Shown: positions 7,671-16,793, numbered from the stretch's first letter. The stretch: 64,000 nucleotides of DNA from Mucilaginibacter sp. L294 (GCF_001636615.1 NZ_LGEK01000004.1:40914-104913); one strand, 5' to 3'. The notes: generated from the sequence alone by a model not told the origin. A program made the numbers and translations.

Positions 7671-7854
7671 GGCCCTTCACCAAAAATTTGATGAATAGCG
7701 CTGCGGTCAATAAACCGAAAACACCACCTACAGGGATCCAGATAAAGCCTCTCTCAACAATAGCGCCTACAAACATGCCGCTAACTAAGGCAACAAGATA
7801 AAATATGTAATCGTAGTTTTTTTCTTCTTTGTGCGGGTGATGATGATGTGACAT
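7657..7854 (-). CDS. 65-residue two-TM protein with His-rich N-terminus
   Basis: Begins MSHHHHPHKEEKNYDY, then two hydrophobic segments (about residues 16-33 and 36-55) separated by a short ERGFIWIP turn, and ends KGREEV. The His cluster could bind metal, but that is only a composition observation. The gene lies between the PIG-L deacetylase and the 42-residue ORF on the same strand and overlaps the latter by 14 bases. This points to an operon of PIG-L, two tiny membrane proteins and the symporter. Function unknown. Confidence 0.7.
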   Translation of the reverse strand: MSHHHHPHKEEKNYDYIFYLVALVSGMFVGAIVERGFIWIPVGGVFGLLTAALFIKFLVKGREEV

Positions 7855-7918
7855 AGTATTTTATTAAATAATGTGCTGCAAATTTAAGGTATAAAAGTAT
7901 TGATGCCTAATTGAATTG

Positions 7919-10447
7919 TTAGTTTTTTGGTTTGCTCAATAAATTTATAAATAAGCGATAAGCGCCGGGCACACCTGCCGGTAGTTCCCTGAAGAAAACC
8001 AACGAGGTATAAACATACCGCCCTTTACCGTAGTTGGCCACAATCAGCGATCCGTTGCTTGCCGATTCATCAGGATCATTCATTTGCAGCGGAGCTTTGT
8101 ATTGCGGATCAATTGATGATACCATATACACGCTGCGCTCCTGGATCCATCCTTTAAAATCATCCTGCGTAATCACGTTCGGGTAATTTAATACTTCGCT
8201 GGTTTTATCTAAAATGGTTACCGGTGCATCCTCGTTGGTTACCCTTTCGTTAACTACTCGGAACGGGTAAGGCCCCAGGTTGCGGGTAACCAAGCCGTTG
8301 TTATTGTTGTATTGAATAACCAGGTTGCCACCATTTTTTACATACTCTAATAGTTTTGGCTGTTCATAAGCCAGGCGTTCGTTTACGTTGTAAGCACGCA
8401 CGCCGGTTACAATAGCATCGTAAACAGAGAGGTCGCTGTTGATGATCTCGTTCTCGGTTAGCTGGTGTACATCATAGCCTACTTCGCGCAGGGCATCTGG
8501 TACCAAATCGCCGGCACCGGCTATATAGCCTATTTTTTTGCCTGCGGTTTTCAGATCGATGTTTACCAGTTTGGCCTGCGCCGGCGGGAAGATGGTAATA
8601 GCCGGAACGTGGTTGTATTTAATATTCAGCAAGCCCTGTGAAAAGGTTTTGCCGTTTGCTGTCGCGATAACTTCCAGGTTGCTGGTGTTTGGCTTATTAT
8701 TGGTAGGGGTAACGTTAAAAGTTACCGTCCATTCGTCGCCTTTGTTCTTACCGGTAAAATCTATCTTTTCGGGACTGATCTTCCATCCGGCAACAGGTTT
8801 TATACTGATGCTACCACTAGCGTTGGTAAAACTTTTTAGTTTTACCTGTACGGTTTGCGGTTGGGTGTTGCTATATATATATACCTTTTCGGCAATGTTG
8901 GCGGTAACTGGTGGGGCTATTTCCAAAGGTTGGTAGATCTCACCACGGGCGGGATCAACGTATTTGAACATTACTTTTCTAAAATAGATAAGCTTTTTAT
9001 CATTTATGGTCAACGCAAATTTCACTGTAGGACCATCTGTATTCTCTGGATGGCCTGCAAGTGTGTCGTTTGCAAGTGTATAACTGCCTATGCCATGAGG
9101 AGCTTCAAGCCAGTAAGGTTGAGAAACTCTTTTAAGAACAATGGGAGACAGTTGTTTTGAAACAAGTTGATTAGGTTCTAATATATATCCGTGGGGGTTA
9201 GAAGTAACATTAGTAATTTCTCCTCCCGGATTGATTTCTAATAAACTTATAGGTAGTTTGTTGGGGGTTAATAATTGCGCGGTAATAGTCAGTTTATCGC
9301 CAACTGCAAACGAAGGTTCGGTCGCATAAGCTTCAAACCACAAGCCCGCGCACTGCGCTATCAAATCTTTTAACTCCTTTGTTTTTTGCTTGTGCCAGTA
9401 ATCATAACTTGAATTAGCCACTTCGGTTAACCTTACCGTTTGGAAGGCTTTATTAGTGGCTACGGTTTGGTCAACATCGCCCAGTAATTTCACCAATGCC
9501 GGTACTGAAGCCTGCGGCTCGTCATCATTAAACGCTTTGGTAATGGTAGCCAGTTGTGCGGCTATCGGCGTACCGAACGGGACCCTGGTCCAGCTTACAT
9601 CTACGCCGTCCATCAGGTCTGTTTTGGGAGCATCGCCCAGAATGGTCTTGAAAAACTCGAAAGCATCGCCACGCTGCTTGGCCGAGCCAAAGCCCTGTGT
9701 TTTATGGTTGCTGCGGCTCTCGGCAGCTATTTCGCCGTAGCTTTTACCTAATATAGGGTTGTAGCCGCCAACGTTTATCTTAAACTGATCTGGCGAGGTG
9801 GTATTTGTGCTGCCAAAGTTAAAAGTATTCCACAACAGGCGTTTGGCTTGCCATACTCCAACATATTTTAATTGTTCGGGGTATCGTTTTGGGTCGGCTG
9901 CTGCGCTGAATGCCTCTTGCGCTAAAATGGCTGATGCGGTGTGGTTGCCGTGGCCGCCTTCGCCTGTTGTTGGGAAACGGCATATCATCACATCGGGCCT
10001 AAACTTGCGAATCACCCAAACCATATCGCCTAACACCTTGTCCTTATCCCAAAATTTCAGGGTTTCTTCAGGGTTTTTTGAGAAGCCAAAATCGTTGGCC
10101 CTGCTAAAAAACTGCTCTGCGCCGTCTGTTCTGCGGGCAGCTAAAAGCTCTTGTGTGCGTATCAGGCCTAATAATTCGCCTTGCTCGGTACCTATCAGGT
10201 TTTGGCCGCCGTCGCCGCGGGTAAGCGACAGATAGCCGGTGCGATAATGCTTCTCCTGCGCCAGGTAGCCCAGTAAACGGGTATTCTCATCATCGGGGTG
10301 AGCGGCTATGTATAGCACGCTACCCAATACATTCAGCTTTTTGAGATTCTGGCGAATGGTTGCGATATCTGATGGTGGCGATGTTTGTGAAAAGGCTGTT
10401 TGGCAAACTAAAAACAGGGCAATGGTTACAGGCAATATGCGCTTCAT
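7919..10447 (-). CDS. secreted PIG-L (LmbE) family deacetylase, two-domain
   Basis: An 842-residue protein with a signal peptide (MKRILPVTIALFLVCQTAFSQ). The N-terminal PIG-L domain has the zinc motif AHPDDE (49-54) and the third ligand region GEGGHGNHTA (H166/H169). This family removes N-acetyl groups from sugars such as GlcNAc derivatives. The C-terminal half has beta-rich regions and a region (about 640-840) resembling a glutamine-amidotransferase-like fold seen in large Bacteroidota PIG-L proteins; this is a weaker call. It acts outside the cytoplasm, probably in carbohydrate degradation, and heads the symporter operon. Confidence 0.88.
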   Translation of the reverse strand: MKRILPVTIALFLVCQTAFSQTSPPSDIATIRQNLKKLNVLGSVLYIAAHPDDENTRLLGYLAQEKHYRTGYLSLTRGDGGQNLIGTEQGELLGLIRTQELLAARRTDGAEQFFSRANDFGFSKNPEETLKFWDKDKVLGDMVWVIRKFRPDVMICRFPTTGEGGHGNHTASAILAQEAFSAAADPKRYPEQLKYVGVWQAKRLLWNTFNFGSTNTTSPDQFKINVGGYNPILGKSYGEIAAESRSNHKTQGFGSAKQRGDAFEFFKTILGDAPKTDLMDGVDVSWTRVPFGTPIAAQLATITKAFNDDEPQASVPALVKLLGDVDQTVATNKAFQTVRLTEVANSSYDYWHKQKTKELKDLIAQCAGLWFEAYATEPSFAVGDKLTITAQLLTPNKLPISLLEINPGGEITNVTSNPHGYILEPNQLVSKQLSPIVLKRVSQPYWLEAPHGIGSYTLANDTLAGHPENTDGPTVKFALTINDKKLIYFRKVMFKYVDPARGEIYQPLEIAPPVTANIAEKVYIYSNTQPQTVQVKLKSFTNASGSISIKPVAGWKISPEKIDFTGKNKGDEWTVTFNVTPTNNKPNTSNLEVIATANGKTFSQGLLNIKYNHVPAITIFPPAQAKLVNIDLKTAGKKIGYIAGAGDLVPDALREVGYDVHQLTENEIINSDLSVYDAIVTGVRAYNVNERLAYEQPKLLEYVKNGGNLVIQYNNNNGLVTRNLGPYPFRVVNERVTNEDAPVTILDKTSEVLNYPNVITQDDFKGWIQERSVYMVSSIDPQYKAPLQMNDPDESASNGSLIVANYGKGRYVYTSLVFFRELPAGVPGAYRLFINLLSKPKN

Positions 10448-10452
10448 AACAA

Positions 10453-10482
10453 CAAATATATCTGAAAGATGCCTTTTAGCAA
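10453..10482 (-). promoter_or_regulatory. promoter of the PIG-L/symporter operon (TTG-N19-TATATTTG)
   Basis: Minus strand: TTG (10480-10482), 19 bases, TATATTTG (10453-10460). It matches the Bacteroidota consensus. Only five bases separate the -7 element from the ATG at 10447, so the transcript would be leaderless or nearly so. Confidence 0.6.
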
Positions 10483-10529
10483 TATTTGGTATGATAATTA
10501 TACCGTCATAATTACATTTTCTCCCCTGT

Positions 10530-10621
10530 TTTCAATCGATTGATTAACTTTTTTGGTCTAAGAGTCAAACAATTACAATTACATGATAAAATTAATTTAC
10601 ACTAATCAATCGTTTGATTAA
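10530..10621. promoter_or_regulatory. two TetR-type operator sites
   Basis: Site 1 at 10530-10547 contains the 12-bp palindrome TCAATCGATTGA (10532-10543). Site 2 at 10603-10620 is TAATCAA-TCGT-TTGATTA with perfect 7-bp arms. The two 18-base sites match at 15 positions and lie 74 bases apart. Site 2 overlaps a TAATTTTG -7 element (10619-10626) just before the tetR start at 10644. This arrangement fits autorepression of the tetR-efflux operon; site 1 might also affect the divergent PIG-L promoter. Confidence 0.65.
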
Positions 10622-10643
10622 TTTTGTGCGGGACAAAAAGAAA

Positions 10644-11273
10644 ATGGAAAAGGAAAAAACAGATAAAAAAGATCACATACTCGATGTTGCCGAGCGTGTT
10701 TTTGCCGAATTAGGATATGATGGCGCTTCAACGCGTATGATATCTGGCGAAGCAGGTGTCAATATGGCTATGCTTAATTATTACTTCGGTTCAAAAGAAG
10801 GGGTTTTCCTGGCAATTTTTGATCGTAGGATTTCTACTTTCCAAACCGTACTGCTTAGCATAGGGAATGATGAAAGTATGAACTCGTGGGAGAAACTGGA
10901 CAAATATCTGGATAGCTATATAGACAAAGTGGTAACCAATAATTGTTTCCATATTATGCTGAACCGCGAGATCTCCAAATCAAAAAAGAATGAGCTTACC
11001 GATCAGATAACCGATATTATTATGAAAAACGTAACCGTTTTTCAAGACATTATAGCAGAAGGTATTAAAAAAGGTGATTTTAATAAAGATGCGGATCAAC
11101 AGCTTTTGGTTGCTACCATATTTGGCACAAAAAATTACATCGTAAACACCCCGCATATCTCATCAAAAGTACTTGGCTATGATGTGCTGGATGCTGATGT
11201 TCAGAATAACCTGCTTAAACCCCGATTTAAAGCCTACATGAAAACACTGTTAAAAGCCTACTTACAGAATTAA
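10644..11273 (+). CDS. TetR/AcrR family repressor of the efflux operon
   Basis: A 209-residue regulator starting MEKEKTDKKDHILDVAERVF. The N-terminal helix-turn-helix is complete (ASTRMISGEAGVNMAMLNYYF, with the typical YYFGSKEGVF after the recognition helix), and a variable ligand domain follows. A TTG at 10614 would add ten residues, but it lies in the promoter/operator, so the ATG at 10644 is chosen. The tolC-like gene starts two bases after its stop. It most likely represses its own operon through the palindromes upstream and is released by a toxic ligand. Confidence 0.9.
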   Translation: MEKEKTDKKDHILDVAERVFAELGYDGASTRMISGEAGVNMAMLNYYFGSKEGVFLAIFDRRISTFQTVLLSIGNDESMNSWEKLDKYLDSYIDKVVTNNCFHIMLNREISKSKKNELTDQITDIIMKNVTVFQDIIAEGIKKGDFNKDADQQLLVATIFGTKNYIVNTPHISSKVLGYDVLDADVQNNLLKPRFKAYMKTLLKAYLQN

Positions 11274-11275
11274 AA

Positions 11276-12640
11276 ATGACAACAAATAAATATATACCCT
11301 TGAAACCCTCACGCATAAACAAAGCCTTAAAGGCCGCGGGCAGTATGGCCATGTTACTATTGGCACTACTGGTTACAAACCCCGCCGCCGCACAGGACAG
11401 AACAATTACGCTTGACGAAGCCCTGAAGCTGGGCATTGAAAACAGCAAAACGCTTAAACTTTCGCAATCGCGCATTGACCAGGCCGTATCGCAATACCAG
11501 CAGGCTAAAGATCGCTCGTTGCCAACCGCTAAAGCCAGTTTTGGTTATAACCGTGCGCAGATCCCTGCAAACAAACTTAACCTTGGCGAAGAAAGCTTAA
11601 GCCTGCCAACAAGCGCTAACGCTTATTTAGGTACCCTATCTGTTAACCAGGCAATATGGCAAGGTAATAAGTTAAAGTATGCACGCGAATCGACAACCTT
11701 GTTAACAGAGGTTGCCCGCCTGGATGCCGTTAACGATAAAGACCAGATAGCTTACAGTATTATTGACGCGTATTACAACCTGTACAAAGTGCTGCAAAGC
11801 AAAAAGGTGGTTGACCAAAACTTAACCACCATTGATGCGCAGATAAAACAGGCACAGCGCTTTTTTGACCAGGGCATTGTTACCAAAAATGATGTGCTGC
11901 GTTTCCAGCTACAGCGTTCAAACATTGAGTTGAACGGTATCGACCTGGAAAACAACCGCCGCATTATTAACTACAACATGGATATTTTATTGGGTTTACC
12001 AGAAGGGACCCAGTTAACCATTGCGCAGATAACCGAAACAGACCATTCGGCAGCGCCGTTAACTGCTTACCTGGATACAGCCATGAGCAACCGCCCCGAG
12101 TTTCAACAGTTTGACCTGCGTACCCGTGTTGCCGAAACCAATATTAAAAGTGTAAAGGCAAATACATCGCCTACACTATCGGCATCGGCCAGTGCTTACT
12201 ATGTTGGTATAGCTGCTAACCCTATCCCCAAAAGCGGAAACTTCATTACCCCCATATCAGCAGGTTTAACCTTAGGATGGGATTTTGGTACCCTATGGAC
12301 TAACAAAAACAAGGTGAACGAGGCCAAGCTGCAACGCGAAGAGGTGATCATTAATAAAGGTATCACCACAGATAATATCAAAAATGAGGTGAACCAAAGC
12401 TACCAGAACTATAAAGCGGCGCTTGATAAGATAACCTTACTGCAAACATCTATTAACCAGGCGCAGGAAAATAACCGCATACTGGAAAACAAATACCGTA
12501 GCAATATATCAACCGCTACAGACCGTGCAGATGCACAAACCTTGCTTTACCAGGCCGAAATAAACTTAGAATTGGCTAAAGCAGATGCAGGGCTTGCATA
12601 CTATACATTATTAAAATCAACAGGAAAACTTAACAAATAA
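11276..12640 (+). CDS. TolC-family outer-membrane efflux channel
   Basis: A 454-residue protein with an N-terminal signal sequence ending AAAQDRT and two TolC/OEP repeats built of long helices (ITLDEALKLGIENSKTLKLS is a typical opening). It is the outer-membrane duct of a tripartite pump; the fusion protein and inner-membrane pump follow at once. Length is normal for the family. It is in an operon with the tetR gene before it (2-base gap) and emrA-like gene after (17 bases). Confidence 0.92.
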   Translation: MTTNKYIPLKPSRINKALKAAGSMAMLLLALLVTNPAAAQDRTITLDEALKLGIENSKTLKLSQSRIDQAVSQYQQAKDRSLPTAKASFGYNRAQIPANKLNLGEESLSLPTSANAYLGTLSVNQAIWQGNKLKYARESTTLLTEVARLDAVNDKDQIAYSIIDAYYNLYKVLQSKKVVDQNLTTIDAQIKQAQRFFDQGIVTKNDVLRFQLQRSNIELNGIDLENNRRIINYNMDILLGLPEGTQLTIAQITETDHSAAPLTAYLDTAMSNRPEFQQFDLRTRVAETNIKSVKANTSPTLSASASAYYVGIAANPIPKSGNFITPISAGLTLGWDFGTLWTNKNKVNEAKLQREEVIINKGITTDNIKNEVNQSYQNYKAALDKITLLQTSINQAQENNRILENKYRSNISTATDRADAQTLLYQAEINLELAKADAGLAYYTLLKSTGKLNK

Positions 12641-12657
12641 TTACAATACATAAAGCG

Positions 12658-13710
12658 ATGGCAAAAGAAACACAAGAAGCAGAACCTAAAAAGAAAAACA
12701 AAGTACTTCCTATTATATTGGGAGTGGTTCTTTTAGGGGGTATCATATTCGGTGTAAAAGAATATATATACTTCAGCAAACACGTTGATACAGACGATGC
12801 GCAGATAGACGGCGACATAAGCCCGGTTGTGGCCCGCGTTGGCGGTTATGTTGACAGCATTATGTTTGAAGAAAACACACACGTTAACAAAGGCCAGCTA
12901 CTGGTTAAAATAGACGACCGCGACTACAAAGTAAAATTAGAGCAGGCGCAAGCTGCACAAGTTGGTGCAAGCGCAGGTATCAATGTAGGCGAATCGCAAA
13001 TTTCTACTACTACTGCAAACTCATCAAGCGCTAAAGCGGATGTTGAATCGGCAAAAGCACGTTTAGACAAAACACGTAAGGATTACGACCGTTACGCCAA
13101 CCTGGTGCAGGATGGATCTGTAACCCGCCAGCAATTTGACCAGGCCAAAGCCGATCTGGCTGTTGCACAGGCTAATTACAATGCATCACGCGATAAATAC
13201 AAAGCCGCTGTTGAGCAGATTGCTACCAGCCGCAGCCAGTTAAAAGTTACCAATACCGGTGTAAGCCAAAAGCAGGTTGATATTGATTATGCAAAACTGC
13301 AATTAACTTATACCAACGTTAAATCACCTTCGAGCGGTATCGTAGCTAAGAAGAATGTACAGGTGGGCCAGTTAGTACAGGCAGGCCAAACCTTGTTTTC
13401 GGTTGTAAACGATAACAGCGTTTACATTACAGCAAACTTCAAAGAAACCCAGTTAGATAAGATCGAGAATGGCCAAAAGGTTGACCTTGATGTTAACGCT
13501 TACCCTGGTTTAAAAATTGAAGGTACAGTTTATAACTTTTCGCCTGCTACAGGTGCAAAGTTCTCTTTACTGCCACCAGATAACGCTACAGGTAACTTTG
13601 TAAAAGTTGTGCAGCGTATCCCTGTTAAAATTAAAATAACAGGCAGCAAGGAAGATATTGCGAAACTACGCCCGGGTATGAGCGTAGATGTTTCGGTTAA
13701 CATAAAATAA
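12658..13710 (+). CDS. HlyD/EmrA-type membrane fusion protein
   Basis: A 350-residue periplasmic adaptor anchored by one N-terminal TM (residues about 16-36). It is followed by the DTDDAQIDGDISPVVARVGG signature of EmrA-like proteins, a lipoyl half-motif, a long alpha-helical hairpin rich in Ala/Gln/Lys (about 90-210) and a beta-barrel domain (VKSPSSGIVAKKNVQVGQLV and following). It bridges the DHA2 pump to the TolC-like channel. The operon position between those two genes supports this. Confidence 0.92.
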   Translation: MAKETQEAEPKKKNKVLPIILGVVLLGGIIFGVKEYIYFSKHVDTDDAQIDGDISPVVARVGGYVDSIMFEENTHVNKGQLLVKIDDRDYKVKLEQAQAAQVGASAGINVGESQISTTTANSSSAKADVESAKARLDKTRKDYDRYANLVQDGSVTRQQFDQAKADLAVAQANYNASRDKYKAAVEQIATSRSQLKVTNTGVSQKQVDIDYAKLQLTYTNVKSPSSGIVAKKNVQVGQLVQAGQTLFSVVNDNSVYITANFKETQLDKIENGQKVDLDVNAYPGLKIEGTVYNFSPATGAKFSLLPPDNATGNFVKVVQRIPVKIKITGSKEDIAKLRPGMSVDVSVNIK

Positions 13711-13721
13711 AGACTAATAAA

Positions 13722-15263
13722 ATGGCTGAAACTGGCTTTAAAAAATGGATAATTACCATTACGGTGATCATGGCATCGCTCCTGGAGCTGATAGATACCA
13801 CCATCGTAAACGTAGCTATTCCGCATATACAGGGTAACCTTGGCGCAACCCTTGAGGATGTTGCCTGGGTGGTTACCGGCTACGCCGTAGCAAACGTTAT
13901 CATCCTGCCCATGTCGGGCTGGTTAGGCGGGCGCTTTGGCCGTAAAAATTACTTTCTTACCTCTATAGTTGTATTCACCATAGCATCGTTTTTATGTGGT
14001 AATGCCAACTCACTTGATGAGCTTGTTGTGTTCCGTATAATACAGGGTATTGCCGGTGGTGGTTTAATATCAACCGGGCAAACCATATTACTGGAAACCT
14101 GGCCGCGCGAGCAAATTGGTACCGCTACTGCCTTGTTTGGTTTAGGCGCGGTTGTAGGCCCAACAGTAGGGCCAACAATTGGTGGCTGGATAACCGAAAA
14201 CTACGCTTGGCCGTGGATCTTTTATGTAAACATCCCGGTTGGCGCGTTGGCTATATTTTTAACCTATACATTTGTTAGGGAAACACCCAAAGAGGAGAAG
14301 AAGCCCGTGGACTGGTGGGGTATTGGTTTATTGGCAGTTGCTGTAGGTAGCTTGCAAACCATCCTTGAAAAAGGCGAATCGGAAGATTGGTTTGCAAAAA
14401 ATTACATCATTGTATTAACCATAACAGCAATTCTGGGGATCATATTATTTATATGGCGGGAGCTAAGTACCGACCACCCTATCGTGAACTTTTCAATTAT
14501 GCGGCATCGAAGTTTTGCCGTGGGTATGTTTACCTCCTTTATATTGGGGTTTGGGTTGTACGGTTCCGTGTTCGTGTTCCCGGTATTTTGCCAGAATTTG
14601 CTTGGCTTTAACGCGCAGCAAACAGGCGAGCTACTATTCCCGGGTGGGGTATGTACTATTATAATGATGCCGTTTATAGGTAAAATGCTTAATAAAGGCA
14701 TCCCGGCGCAGTTTATGGCTACCGCGGGTATGTTCCTGTTCTTTGTATTTACATGGATGCTGAGCAACTCTACCCTGGCAACAGGAGAGAAAGATGTATT
14801 GGTGCCTTTATTGATACGTGGTGTAGGTATGGCCTTATTGTTTGTACCTTTAACCACCTTAGCCATGGCCGACCTGAAAGGGCCGGAAATTGGCCAGGGA
14901 TCGGGCTTGAACAACATGATGCGCCAGTTAGGCGGGTCGTTTGGTATCGCGGCTTTAACCACCATTATACACATTCGTCAGGGTTTTCACCGCAGCACGC
15001 TGATAGAGCATATTAACCCTTATAACCCATCTTTTACAGAGCGTTTAAACCAGTACATACATGGGTTTATGGCTCAGGGGAAATCGGTTATTGATGCCAC
15101 ACACATGGCTTACGCGGCTATTGAAGGCACGGTGATCAGGCAAACCATGTTGCTTACTTATGATGATGCTTACTGGATCTCGGGTTTGGTAATGCTATTC
15201 TCTATACCGTTGTTGTACCTGCAGCCGTTTAAAAAGCTAAAGGCCGTAACGGATTCCCACTAA
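13722..15263 (+). CDS. DHA2-family MFS drug efflux pump (EmrB-like)
   Basis: A 513-residue inner-membrane proton antiporter with about 14 TM helices. Family marks are LLELIDTTIVNVAIPHIQG in TM1, GWLGGRFGRK in the TM2-3 loop (MFS motif A) and GLGAVVGPTVGPTIGGWI (antiporter motif C). Last gene of the tetR-tolC-emrA-emrB operon, followed by a hairpin terminator. It likely exports hydrophobic toxic compounds directly across both membranes with its partners; the substrate is unknown. Confidence 0.93.
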   Translation: MAETGFKKWIITITVIMASLLELIDTTIVNVAIPHIQGNLGATLEDVAWVVTGYAVANVIILPMSGWLGGRFGRKNYFLTSIVVFTIASFLCGNANSLDELVVFRIIQGIAGGGLISTGQTILLETWPREQIGTATALFGLGAVVGPTVGPTIGGWITENYAWPWIFYVNIPVGALAIFLTYTFVRETPKEEKKPVDWWGIGLLAVAVGSLQTILEKGESEDWFAKNYIIVLTITAILGIILFIWRELSTDHPIVNFSIMRHRSFAVGMFTSFILGFGLYGSVFVFPVFCQNLLGFNAQQTGELLFPGGVCTIIMMPFIGKMLNKGIPAQFMATAGMFLFFVFTWMLSNSTLATGEKDVLVPLLIRGVGMALLFVPLTTLAMADLKGPEIGQGSGLNNMMRQLGGSFGIAALTTIIHIRQGFHRSTLIEHINPYNPSFTERLNQYIHGFMAQGKSVIDATHMAYAAIEGTVIRQTMLLTYDDAYWISGLVMLFSIPLLYLQPFKKLKAVTDSH

Positions 15264-15270
15264 AAAACAA

Positions 15271-15303
15271 AACCATTCTGCCTTTAAAAGCAGAATGGTT
15301 TCT
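15271..15303 (+). terminator. terminator of the efflux operon
   Basis: Perfect 11-bp stem AACCATTCTGC (15271-15281) with 15290-15300, 8-base loop, ending in TTTCTCC, eight bases after the emrB stop. The U-tract is weak. The 180 bases from here to 15482 hold no gene or clear repeat that I can see. Confidence 0.7.
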
Positions 15304-15482
15304 CCAAAAAATCAACAATTAAATTTGTAATCCCCCTTGGGGCCGGTAATGTTTTACAGCTATAAAATTATTACGACGACAAGGGTTAGTAATAATCTAA
15401 GCTTTAAAATTAAGGCTTTTAAATCAACAAACACAAATTTAATGCAGATTATTTTTGAACACAGCTAAACCGATCCGTTTAA

Positions 15483-16067
15483 TTAGAAAATAATTTTACC
15501 GGTTGCTGTAACCAATGATGCTATTCTTACGGCATCAAAAATGCGCTCTTCAGTAGTGCCTAATTTTATCAACGAATCTTCATGGGCATTCACACACATT
15601 TCGCAACCGTTAACGGCCGATATGGCCAGGCTCATCAATTCAAAAAACTCTTTACCAGTTACCGGTTTCATCATTAACAGCATGCGGATACGTGCAGGTA
15701 TCTGTGTGTATTTTTCCTTTTGGGTAAAATGCCTGAAACGATAAAATATATTGTTTGATGCCAGTAACGATGCGCATCCTGCGGCCTCGGCAACGTCGGC
15801 GTCGGTAGCTTCGTTTTGTTTGGCTACACCGGTGTAGTAAGCAATAAGCGGCGCGTTTTGGTTATTAACGGCTGTGCTTAAGCCAAGCAGGGCGCATTCT
15901 TTAGCGCTCAGATGTTCTGACGTTAGGGTACTTGTAAAGTTCAGCTTCAGGTCGCGCAGGTAGCGCGATTCGCCAGCCTCTAATAAATTAAGGGCCGGGG
16001 TGCGGTATGTTTTGTCAAGGCCTGTTGTTTCCAGCAGTTCCTGTACTATTTCGGTGCTTTCGCTCAT
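15483..16067 (-). CDS. ahpD: AhpD-like alkylhydroperoxidase (carboxymuconolactone decarboxylase fold)
   Basis: A 194-residue protein with the CxxC-x3-H centre of AhpD: Cys155, Cys158 and His162 in GCEMCVNAHEDSLIKLG. AhpD recycles oxidised AhpC through this redox pair. The start is taken at the ATG at 16067 (MSESTEIVQELLETTGL); the longer frame to 16133 would translate the upstream repeat. An AhpC gene lies 145 bases upstream on the same strand, the classic partner arrangement of actinobacteria. No AhpF is seen nearby. Confidence 0.88.
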   Translation of the reverse strand: MSESTEIVQELLETTGLDKTYRTPALNLLEAGESRYLRDLKLNFTSTLTSEHLSAKECALLGLSTAVNNQNAPLIAYYTGVAKQNEATDADVAEAAGCASLLASNNIFYRFRHFTQKEKYTQIPARIRMLLMMKPVTGKEFFELMSLAISAVNGCEMCVNAHEDSLIKLGTTEERIFDAVRIASLVTATGKIIF

Positions 16068-16097
16068 GGTAGTATTTGATATTAAATGGTAAAAAAA

Positions 16098-16186
16098 TAA
16101 CCACAGAGGACACAGAGTTTTCACAGAGGGCACAAAGGTTAATCTCTGTGTACTTTGTGGTTTTCTCTCAGTGTACTCTGTGGTTA
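16098..16186. repeat. nested inverted repeat of CCACAGAG units between ahpC and ahpD
   Basis: Outer arms TAACCACAGAG (16098-16108) and CTCTGTGGTTA (16176-16186) are exact complements. Inside are further CACAGAG and CTCTGTG units in opposing orientation, giving a nested hairpin. It would be transcribed in an ahpC-ahpD message. This looks like an interspersed element. Confidence 0.75.
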
Positions 16187-16211
16187 AATAAGGTTTAGTT
16201 AAACTGCTTAA

Positions 16212-16757
16212 TTATACAGTTAAAGTCTCCTGGCCTTTTTCCCAGTTGCAAGGGCAAAGCTCATCTGTTTGTAAGCCATCAAGCACACGCAAAACTTCTT
16301 TAACGTTACGGCCTACGCTAAGGTCATTTACAGATACCCAACGGATGATACCGGTAGGGTCAATAATGAAAGTAGCACGGTAAGCAATTTTTTCATTTGG
16401 CTCTAAAATACCAAGGTCTTCAGCTAATGATTTTGAAGTATCGGCAAGCATCGGGAATTTAAGGTCGCGCAGGTCGTCATGATGTGTTCTCCATGCAGCG
16501 TGTACAAATTCGCTATCAGTAGATGCGCCAATTAAACGGGTGTCGCGATCGCGGAACTCGCCAAAATTTTTGTTGAACTCAGCAATCTCTGTAGGGCATA
16601 CAAAAGTAAAATCCTTTGGCCACCAGAACATTACAGTCCAAACGTTATCGTCATTAACCAGGTATTCAGAAGTTATGGTTTCAAACTCTTTGCCTTTTTC
16701 TAAAGAAACTACGGCAGTTTTACTAAAAGCGGGAAATTGTTGTCCTATCGTTAACAT
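16212..16757 (-). CDS. ahpC: AhpC-type peroxiredoxin
   Basis: An 181-residue peroxiredoxin reducing H2O2, organic peroxides and possibly peroxynitrite. The peroxidatic Cys54 is in DFTFVCPTE. The C-terminus has ELCPCNWEKG with Cys168 and Cys170, the extra-cysteine arrangement of the AhpD-dependent AhpC type rather than the AhpF-dependent enterobacterial type. A TATATTTG element (minus strand, 16786-16793) lies 28 bases before the ATG and is a likely -7 box, although no TTG is found at the right spacing. Confidence 0.94.
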   Translation of the reverse strand: MLTIGQQFPAFSKTAVVSLEKGKEFETITSEYLVNDDNVWTVMFWWPKDFTFVCPTEIAEFNKNFGEFRDRDTRLIGASTDSEFVHAAWRTHHDDLRDLKFPMLADTSKSLAEDLGILEPNEKIAYRATFIIDPTGIIRWVSVNDLSVGRNVKEVLRVLDGLQTDELCPCNWEKGQETLTV

Positions 16758-16785
16758 AATGATTGTTTTATTAAAATTTATGCAA

Positions 16786-16793
16786 CAAATATA
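16786..16793 (-). promoter_or_regulatory. -7 element (TATATTTG) of ahpC
   Basis: Exact TAnnTTTG match on the minus strand 28 bases before the ahpC start. No clear -33 TTG lies 17-23 bases further up, so an activator may be needed, or the match may be chance. Confidence 0.4.

Noticed and set aside
14402..14974. 190-codon minus-strand frame inside emrB
   Set aside because: Antisense shadow of the MFS pump coding region, Asn/Pro/Ile-rich with no domain signal.
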